DNA of 64,000 nucleotides from Candidatus Accumulibacter proximus (GTDB lineage Bacteria; Pseudomonadota; Gammaproteobacteria; Burkholderiales; Rhodocyclaceae). The stretch is taken from the NCBI GenBank assembly GCA_016709675.1, contig JADJMH010000016.1, positions 1-64,000 on the forward strand, read 5' to 3'. A model generated the notes under the pieces. That model was not told the DNA's origin. It saw only the letters and a program-made list of their open reading frames with translations, and made no database searches. The position numbers and the translations under genes were made by a program. Below are positions 58,101-64,000 of the stretch, in pieces (positions within the stretch are counted from its first letter, which is position 1; each line of letters opens with the position of its first letter).

Positions 58101-59383
58101 GCCGTCAGCCAAATGCGGCCGCCTGGTGTCGGGGGGCCGCGTAGCCGGCACGAGCGCCGCCGCGTCGGTGCCGAAGTTGACGCGTGCCTCACCCTTGCTC
58201 GTGTCGATGTTGCCGGCGGCGTGCAGTCGCGTGCCGGGAGATGCGAAGTCGAGCGTGAACGGCCATGGCCCGGATGTTTCCTGGATCAGCCGGAGAGGCC
58301 CGCCCTCGACCGTCAGATCGAATGGAAACTCCTTGCCCAAGCGGCCACGCGCAGCCAGGCGCAGGGCTTCGCTCCACCTTCCGCTCGCCGACAGCTCGTC
58401 CAGATCGACGACGTGGCGCGTCGCCGTGCGCGCATCGTGGTAGTCGATGGCCAGCCGATGCAGCGCAATCTGCCCGACGCTGATCGTTCCCCGAGAGGGA
58501 TCCGGAGCACTCTGCGCCGGCGCCCAGTTGTTGCGCCCATCGCCTGCTCGCTCGAACCACAGGCGAACATCGCTGGCCTCGATGCTGTGCAGGTGCAACT
58601 CGCCGCGCAGGGCGTCGAGCAGGTCGAGCAGGTCGATCCGTACGCGTGCCTCAGCGAGCGCAAGGAACGCCTCCGCCGCGAATCCGGACGGGTTGAGGAT
58701 GCGCACGCCGCCAATGCGCAGTTCCGCCGCACGACCCAGCGACAGCTCAAAAGGCCCCTCCAGGATGACTGTGCGACCGAGTGCGGTGGACACGCGTTCT
58801 GCAGACGCGTCGCGCCAGCGCGAGACGTCGATCGTCACCCCGGTCACCAACAGCGCGACAATGGTGGCGAGCGCCGCGGCGAACGGCAGACCGACGAGTA
58901 CCCTGATCAAGACCGGGAACCATCGCCAGCGGATCATCGAAGCCAGCGCGCCGAATGCCGATGCGCAGCGCGCTCGGCAAAGGAGAGAAGTTTCAACCCG
59001 ACAATCCAGAACGACCCGAAGTAACCCAAAATATCCTTTCCTTCCTGAGCACGGTCAATGCCGCAAAGTCCGGCCTGGAGAACCGGGATAGCTCCATATT
59101 CTGCCCTCATCTCCACGTGCAGCGGCGAGATTTTTTTCAAGGGGCTCTTCGAGAAAAGGTCAAGAGTGTACGCACGTCGAGGGCAGCAAGGGCTCGCAAC
59201 GAGGCGCCACACGTTTAAAATGGCCATCCTGCTTTCCGCTGTCCGTTGAATGACTCTTTGAGAGGGGAAGAATGAGCGCTGATACTGCCAGGCGCAGGAC
59301 CTGCAAGACCTTGGTGGCGGCCCCGCCCGGTCTGCCTCGCAAACTCCTGTGGCTTGGCCTTGCACCGCACGGCGTTGGCTCGC

Positions 59384-59629
59384 ATGGCGCGTTCGCCTGG
59401 TCCGGCTGTGCTGCTCTATCACGCCATCGGGCAAATTGCTGGCATCAGCGGCATTCTCTTCACCGGGCTGAAAGAGGGCGGGCTGTGGCGCTGGCTGTTT
59501 CTTGGCGGCATTGTGGCCGGCGCCGGGCTGGCAGCGCAGCTGTTTCCCTCACTGAACATCGTCAGCCGCCCGCATCCGGGGTTCTGGCTCTTGGCTTTGT
59601 CCGGCCTGCTGGTTGGCTGGGGAACCCGC
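59384..59629 (+). pseudogene. YeeE/YedE (sulfur-transport domain) protein, truncated by G/C block
   Basis: About 82 residues: LLYHAIGQIAGISGILFTGL, FLGGIVAGAGLAAQLFPSLN, then PGFWLLALSGLLVGWGTRRG. L-L-V-G-W-G-T-R precedes the GxGCTSGHGVCG cysteine loop in YeeE/YedE proteins, which import thiosulfate-like sulfur, but here the frame enters the G/C block instead. A TTG at 59354 is an alternative start. The 59272 ATG frame upstream does not match the family. Positions 58938-59383 hold no other gene. Confidence 0.7.
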
Positions 59630-60232
59630 CGGGGCGGGGGGCGCCCCGGGGGGGGGGGGGGGGGCGGCCCGGGGGGGCCGCCGCCCCCCCCGCCGGCGGC
59701 CGCCCCCCCCGCCCCCCCCGGCCGCCCGCCCCGGCGGCGCGCCCCCGGCGCCCCCCGCGGGGGGGCCCCCCCCCCCCGGGGCCCCCCCGCCCCGGCGGCG
59801 GGGGCCCCGCTCCGGGGCGGGGGGGGTGGTGGCGGGGCGCCCCCCCCCCCCCGGGGGGGGGGGCCCCCCCCCCGGCCCCGGGGCCGGGGGCCCGGGCCCC
59901 CCCCCGGGCGGGGGGGCCGCCGCCCCCCCCCCCGCCCCGCGGCCCCCCCCTCGCGCCGCCCCGGGGCCCCCCCCCCGGGGGGGGGCCGGGGCCCGCCCCC
60001 CCCGGGGGCGGCCCGCCCCCCCCCGCCCCGGGCCGCCCCCCCCCCGCCCCCCGGGGGGGGGGGGGGGGGGGGGGGCCCCGGCCCGGCCCCCCCCGCCCCG
60101 GGCCGGGGGGGGGGGCCCGGCGGGGGGCGCCCCCGCCCCCGCGCCGGGCCCGGCCGCCGGCCCCGGCGCCCCCCCCGGGGGCCCGGGGGCGGGGGGGGGG
60201 CGGCCCCCCCCCGGGCGCCCCCCCGGCCCCCT
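59630..60232. other. About 600 bp of nearly pure G and C runs (suspected assembly artefact)
   Basis: Apart from about three T residues (near 59827, 59830 and 59951), every base is G or C, mostly in homopolymer runs of 3-20. The block begins inside a YeeE/YedE gene and ends abruptly at TGAACAATG (60233). No genome of this type has such sequence, and the frames are open only because stop codons need A/T. I treat it as a low-quality gap fill. Confidence 0.8.
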
Positions 60233-60603
60233 GAACAATGCACCGAAGTGTCAACCTGTCGGGGCCCTGTCTGCCCCGAAAACACGATGTTCCACCGAAT
60301 TTTGGCGGGCGGATGGCTTGTCCCTTCGTGAAGTTTTGGCGCTGCTCCGCGGATACTTTTGTGCCGTGAGTTGTGGGTATTGCGGGTTTGCCATATTTGC
60401 CAAACCAGTACCCTTGGCGAGTGTTGCCGGCATTCAAGAGCAAAAAAAAAAAGAAAGCGGGTCATATTTCCGTGTAGAGTTTTCCTGGACGAGGTCACTA
60501 ACGACGGTAACAAATCACCCGGGAAAGCGGATGCCAAGAAGTGATGCGTTGATGCGGGTATATTGACCGATTTGATCAAACTGAGAACACAGGAGCTTAC
60601 CCA
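60233..60603 (+). other. Non-coding region upstream of the alkylsulfatase gene
   Basis: No gene is supported. It is less GC-rich than its surroundings and includes an A11 run at 60443-60453. It should hold the promoter of the gene at 60604; I cannot name a sigma-70 box with confidence. A ribosome site ACAGGAG lies 12 bp before the ATG. Confidence 0.4.
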
Positions 60604-62715
60604 ATGAAATCAAGAGTCAGATCCAGGACAGCCTTCGCGCTCGCCCTCGTCTTTGCGACTGCTGCCCCCGCTGTGGTCGCCGCAGGCGATGGCAGCGGCA
60701 CGGCCAACCCTGGTGCTGAAAAAGGCCAGCATTTCGACCCCAAGGGCAGCCTGCCATCGAAGTTCACCATCGAGCTGCGCAAGGGTATCTCCGCTACCTT
60801 GCCGTTCGAGGACAAGCGTGACTTCGACGAGGCTAAGAAGGGCTTCATCGCCGAGCCACCCTACAAGAAGATCATGGCCGATGCCGGCCACATCGCCTGG
60901 GACATGGGCAGCTACCAGTGGTTGCTGGAGGGCAAGGACTTCCAGAGCATCCACCCGTCGCTGCAGCGCCAGGCCGTACTCAACATGGCCTACGGGCTCT
61001 ATGAGGTCGTCCCGGGCAGGATCTACCAGGTACGCGGCTTTGATCTGGCCAACATCAGCTTCATCAAGGGCGATACCGGCTGGATCGTCTTCGACCCGCT
61101 GACGGCCAAGGAAACCGCCCGCGCCGCACTTGAACTCATCAACGAGAAGCTCGGCAAGCGCCCGGTCGTCGGCGTCGTGTACTCGCACTCGCACATCGAC
61201 CACTTCGGCGGCGTGCGCGGCGTGGTCGATGAGGCCGACGTCGCAAGCGGCAAGGTCAAGATCATCGCCCCCGAGGGCTTCCTCCATGAGGCGATTTCCG
61301 AGAACGTCTTTTCGGGCAACGCCATGTCGCGCCGCACACAGTACTCGTACGCCGTGCTGCTGCCGCGTGACCCGCACGGCCACGCAGACCAGTCGATCGG
61401 CAAGAACGTGGCCAATGGCAATGTCGGGCTGATCCCGCCCAACCTGATCATCAGCAAGGACTTCGAGGAAGTGACGCTCGACGGTGTCAAGATGGTGTTC
61501 CAGAACACTCCTGACACCGAAGCGCCGGTCGAGATGAACACCTGGTTCCCGCAGTTCAAGGCCTTCTGGGCGGCGGAAAACATTACCGGCACCATCCACA
61601 ACGTCTACACGCCGCGCGGTGCGCCCGTGCGCAATGCGCTGAACTGGTCGAAGCAGATCAACGTGGCGCTCTACAAGTTCGGCCAGGAAGCCGAAGTGAT
61701 GTTCGCCTCGCACAGCTGGCCGCGCTGGGGCAATGCGCGCATCCAGGAAGTGATGCGCGTCCAGCGCGACACCTACGCCAACCTCAACAATCAGTCGTTG
61801 CATTACGCCAACCTCGGCGTGACGGTCAACGAGATCCAGAACGTGTACAAGCTTCCCGACAGCCTGTGGAAGCAATGGCCAGCGCACAGCTACCACGGCT
61901 CGGAGCAGCACAACAGTCGCGGCGTCATCAATCGCTTCCTCGGCTACTGGGACGGCAATCCGGCTACCATCGTGCCGCTCTCGCCGAAGGATTCGGCGCC
62001 ACTGTACGTCGAGATGATGGGCGGCTCGGGCAAGATCGTGGCCAAGGGCAAGCAACTGATCGCCCAGGGCAAATACCGCGAGGCCACGGAAATCCTGAAT
62101 CGCCTGGTCTTCGCCGAACCGCGCAACCAGCCGGCCAAGGATCTGCTGGCGGATGCCTTCGAGCAACTCGGTTACCAGAAGGAGAGCCCGACCCTGCGCA
62201 ACATCTACCTGCAAGGGGCTTATGAACTGCGCAACGGGCTGCCCGGCGGCAACCCGGTCAGGACGACCGGGCCCGACGTGATCCGCGCGATGTCCACCGA
62301 GCAGTGGCTCGACTTCCTCGGCATCAGCATGGACCCAAGGAAGGCCGAGGGCATGCGTTTCACGATCAACCTGGTGACCCCCGACAACGGCGAAAAATAC
62401 CTGATCGAGCTGAGCAACGCGACGCTGACCAACATCAAGGGCGAACAGGCGGCGAAGCCGGATCTGACGATCACGCTGAACCGCAGCGACCTCAACCAGG
62501 TGATGATGGGCGCCAGCACCTTCGACGACCTGATCAAGGCCGGCAAGGCGAAGTTCGAGGGCGACCGCAAGCCATTCGACCAACTGCGCAGCCTGATGGT
62601 GGTGTTCCATCCGAACTTCGAGATATTGCCGGGCACGGCCCCGAAAGTACCTTCAGCTGGCGGGAAGCCTTTCGAAGTGCCCGATCTGTTGCCGCCGAAC
62701 TCGGCGGGCGACTAA
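60604..62715 (+). CDS. SdsA1-type alkylsulfatase (MBL fold)
   Basis: A 703-residue exported protein with signal peptide MKSRVRSRTAFALALVFATAAPAVVAA. The zinc-binding motif is VVYSHSHIDHFGGVRG at about residue 195, with further ligands in FQNTPDTEAPVEMNTWFP and FASHSWPRWGN. A dimerisation/helical block follows, then a C-terminal SCP2-like domain (LDFLGISMDPRKAEG to FEILPGT). This matches SdsA1 and related secondary/primary alkylsulfatases that release alcohol and sulfate from alkyl sulfates in the periplasm. It is a stand-alone gene downstream of a sulfur-transport gene remnant, a fitting context. Confidence 0.92.
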   Translation: MKSRVRSRTAFALALVFATAAPAVVAAGDGSGTANPGAEKGQHFDPKGSLPSKFTIELRKGISATLPFEDKRDFDEAKKGFIAEPPYKKIMADAGHIAWDMGSYQWLLEGKDFQSIHPSLQRQAVLNMAYGLYEVVPGRIYQVRGFDLANISFIKGDTGWIVFDPLTAKETARAALELINEKLGKRPVVGVVYSHSHIDHFGGVRGVVDEADVASGKVKIIAPEGFLHEAISENVFSGNAMSRRTQYSYAVLLPRDPHGHADQSIGKNVANGNVGLIPPNLIISKDFEEVTLDGVKMVFQNTPDTEAPVEMNTWFPQFKAFWAAENITGTIHNVYTPRGAPVRNALNWSKQINVALYKFGQEAEVMFASHSWPRWGNARIQEVMRVQRDTYANLNNQSLHYANLGVTVNEIQNVYKLPDSLWKQWPAHSYHGSEQHNSRGVINRFLGYWDGNPATIVPLSPKDSAPLYVEMMGGSGKIVAKGKQLIAQGKYREATEILNRLVFAEPRNQPAKDLLADAFEQLGYQKESPTLRNIYLQGAYELRNGLPGGNPVRTTGPDVIRAMSTEQWLDFLGISMDPRKAEGMRFTINLVTPDNGEKYLIELSNATLTNIKGEQAAKPDLTITLNRSDLNQVMMGASTFDDLIKAGKAKFEGDRKPFDQLRSLMVVFHPNFEILPGTAPKVPSAGGKPFEVPDLLPPNSAGD

Positions 62716-62865
62716 TCGCAACATAAGCACGGGTGGGTGCGGCGGGCGCAGTTTGTGGCCCGCCAATCGTCCCTGTACAGTGCAGTGCTTGACCGACCCG
62801 CATCCCCTCCCATAATCCGCAAGTCGTCGGCTCTTGCCCCGTATCGCCCAAGAGGAGCTCAAATA

Positions 62866-64000
62866 ATGCATTCGATCCTGCGTGGCGTCGCCGCGCTATT
62901 TGCTGCAGTGCTCCTGTTGTTGGCGGCACCGGCACGTGCCGCGGACCCTCCCACGTTCAACGCCGAGCAACTCGACCAGATGTTGGCGCCGATCGCGCTT
63001 TTTCCCGACGCGCTGCTGTCGCAGGTGCTGATGGCATCCACCTATCCGAAAGATGTTGCGGAAGCTGCCGGGTGGGCATTCGCCAACCGCAGCCTGAAGG
63101 GTGACGATGCAGTAAGAGCGGTGCAGGACAAGCCGTGGGACCCCAGCGTGCAGTCGCTGGTTGCCTTCCCGCAAGTGCTGGCGATGCTCGACGAAAAGCC
63201 CGAATGGGTTCAGGACCTTGGCGACGCTTTCCTGGCGCAACCGGAAGACGTCATGGATTCCGTGCAGTTGCTGCGCGCCAAGGCCAAGGGTGCCGGCAAC
63301 CTGAGCTCCAACGAGCAACAGATCGTGAGTTTTGAAGCCGGAGCGCCAGCGCGGCAAACAGTCGTCGCCACGGCGCCGTCCTCACCAACCCAGATCATCA
63401 CCATCGCACCGGCCAATCCGCAGGTCATTTTCGTGCCGATCTACAACCCGGTCCATGTCTTCGGCCCGTGGTGGCACCCGCTGTTTCCGCCGTTTTTCTT
63501 CCCGCCGCCAGTGCGCTGGGGATTCGGCTGGAGCCCCGTCAGCACCGCCATCTGGTGGGGCGTCGGCATTGGCGTGACGTACGCACTGTGGGGTGGCGTC
63601 GACTGGCGGCGGCGTAACGTCAATATCAACGTCAATCAGTGGAACAACATCAACGTCAACAACCGCATCAACTCCAATAACCGGAACGTGAACTGGAACC
63701 ACAACCCCGGCAACCGCCGCGGTGTTCCTTATCGCGACGCCAGTACGCGCGATCGCATGCAGGACAGGCTCGGCGATCGTGGCGGCCGCCAGGAGTATCG
63801 CGGCCGCGAGGATCAACGGGCGCAGGCAAGGGCTGCGCTGTCCGACCGCGTCGGCGCCGAGAATCTGGACCGCGAAGCACTACGCAACATCGACCGCAGC
63901 CAGATTCCGCAGCGGACACCGGGAGGCGACAGAACATCGGCGGGCGACCGCGCCGCCGCCATCGACCGCAGTCAGGCCCGCGACCGGGTCGGCAGCATCG
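62866..64000 (+). CDS. DUF3300 exported protein, 5' part
   Basis: An open frame of 378 residues to the window edge (no stop). The signal peptide is MHSILRGVAALFAAVLLLLAAPARA and DUF3300 begins at FNAEQLDQMLAPIALFPDALLSQVLMASTYP and includes WDPSVQSLVAFPQVLAMLDEKPEW. A Pro/Trp/Phe-rich stretch (WWHPLFPPFFFPPPVRWGFGW) follows, then an Asn-rich repeat (NINVNQWNNINVNNRINSNN), then an acidic/basic repeat of RDRxxDRxG. The ATG at 62866 has GAGGAG upstream. The function is unknown; it is likely periplasmic or outer-membrane. Confidence 0.85.
   Translation, partial: MHSILRGVAALFAAVLLLLAAPARAADPPTFNAEQLDQMLAPIALFPDALLSQVLMASTYPKDVAEAAGWAFANRSLKGDDAVRAVQDKPWDPSVQSLVAFPQVLAMLDEKPEWVQDLGDAFLAQPEDVMDSVQLLRAKAKGAGNLSSNEQQIVSFEAGAPARQTVVATAPSSPTQIITIAPANPQVIFVPIYNPVHVFGPWWHPLFPPFFFPPPVRWGFGWSPVSTAIWWGVGIGVTYALWGGVDWRRRNVNINVNQWNNINVNNRINSNNRNVNWNHNPGNRRGVPYRDASTRDRMQDRLGDRGGRQEYRGREDQRAQARAALSDRVGAENLDREALRNIDRSQIPQRTPGGDRTSAGDRAAAIDRSQARDRVGSI

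Noticed and set aside
59272..60566. Several open frames of 230-390 codons in both directions through the G/C block
   Set aside because: Stop codons cannot occur without A/T; products are Gly/Pro/Arg/Ala homopolymers.
62653..64000. Minus-strand frames opposite the DUF3300 gene
   Set aside because: The plus-strand frame has a signal peptide, the DUF3300 motif and a GAGGAG site; the minus frames have none.

Overview
The window is GC-rich chromosomal DNA from a Gram-negative bacterium, most likely a betaproteobacterium of the Rhodocyclales/Candidatus Accumulibacter type. That assignment is inferred from codon use, the AsmA/MltB/YejM-like envelope genes, PpsR, Pst and Liv systems and a long-chain ester gene set. 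No rRNA or tRNA gene was seen to confirm it.

1-15.4 kb: the 3' end of moaA; an MscS channel with a cyclic-nucleotide-binding domain; an FtsX-type ABC exporter with a carotenoid 1,2-hydratase-like secreted protein; an MltB-type lytic transglycosylase; two small proteins; then a tightly overlapping operon of coniferyl-aldehyde-dehydrogenase-like ALDH, Tat-exported small subunit, GMC oxidoreductase and lipase, followed by a DUF4124-like protein and an MBL-fold hydrolase.

15.6-23.4 kb: an acetaldehyde dehydrogenase, a DUF779 protein, PEP carboxylase (ppc) and a wax-ester synthase/DGAT. All four are broken by deletions or frameshifts, so this is either a decayed locus or a poorly assembled one. 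Two intact alpha/beta hydrolases follow.

23.4-31 kb: pstSCAB on the minus strand under a clear Pho box. A second, triple Pho box lies upstream, followed by a 64-bp relic of a pstS paralogue and a small basic protein. Then come an SDR dehydrogenase, ppsR and azlCD.

31.2-40.7 kb: a YejM-like membrane sulfatase, then a mobile-DNA graveyard. My reading is that its backbone is a relict integron. A 49-codon C-terminal piece of an IntI-type integrase lies at the right edge. Four attC-like sites lie to the left, with cassette-like genes on the minus strand (a VOC-fold protein, HigB/HigA, a TIR fragment, an FMN-binding protein tail). Later insertions are ISL3, an IS1634/IS4-type fragment, IS110 relics, a possible group II intron tail and a REP-associated tyrosine transposase with REP-like repeats.

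40.7-52.7 kb: an EamA exporter; livFGMH, separated from livK and its overlapping GntR regulator by a small island (HicAB, Mrr-like endonuclease, DUF4160/DUF2442 pair) and putA. These fit branched-chain amino-acid and proline uptake and catabolism.

52.9-64 kb: a YgiQ-type radical SAM protein, a large AsmA protein, a truncated YeeE/YedE transporter running into about 600 bp of almost pure G/C (probably an assembly artefact), an SdsA1-type alkylsulfatase, and the start of a DUF3300 protein that leaves the window.
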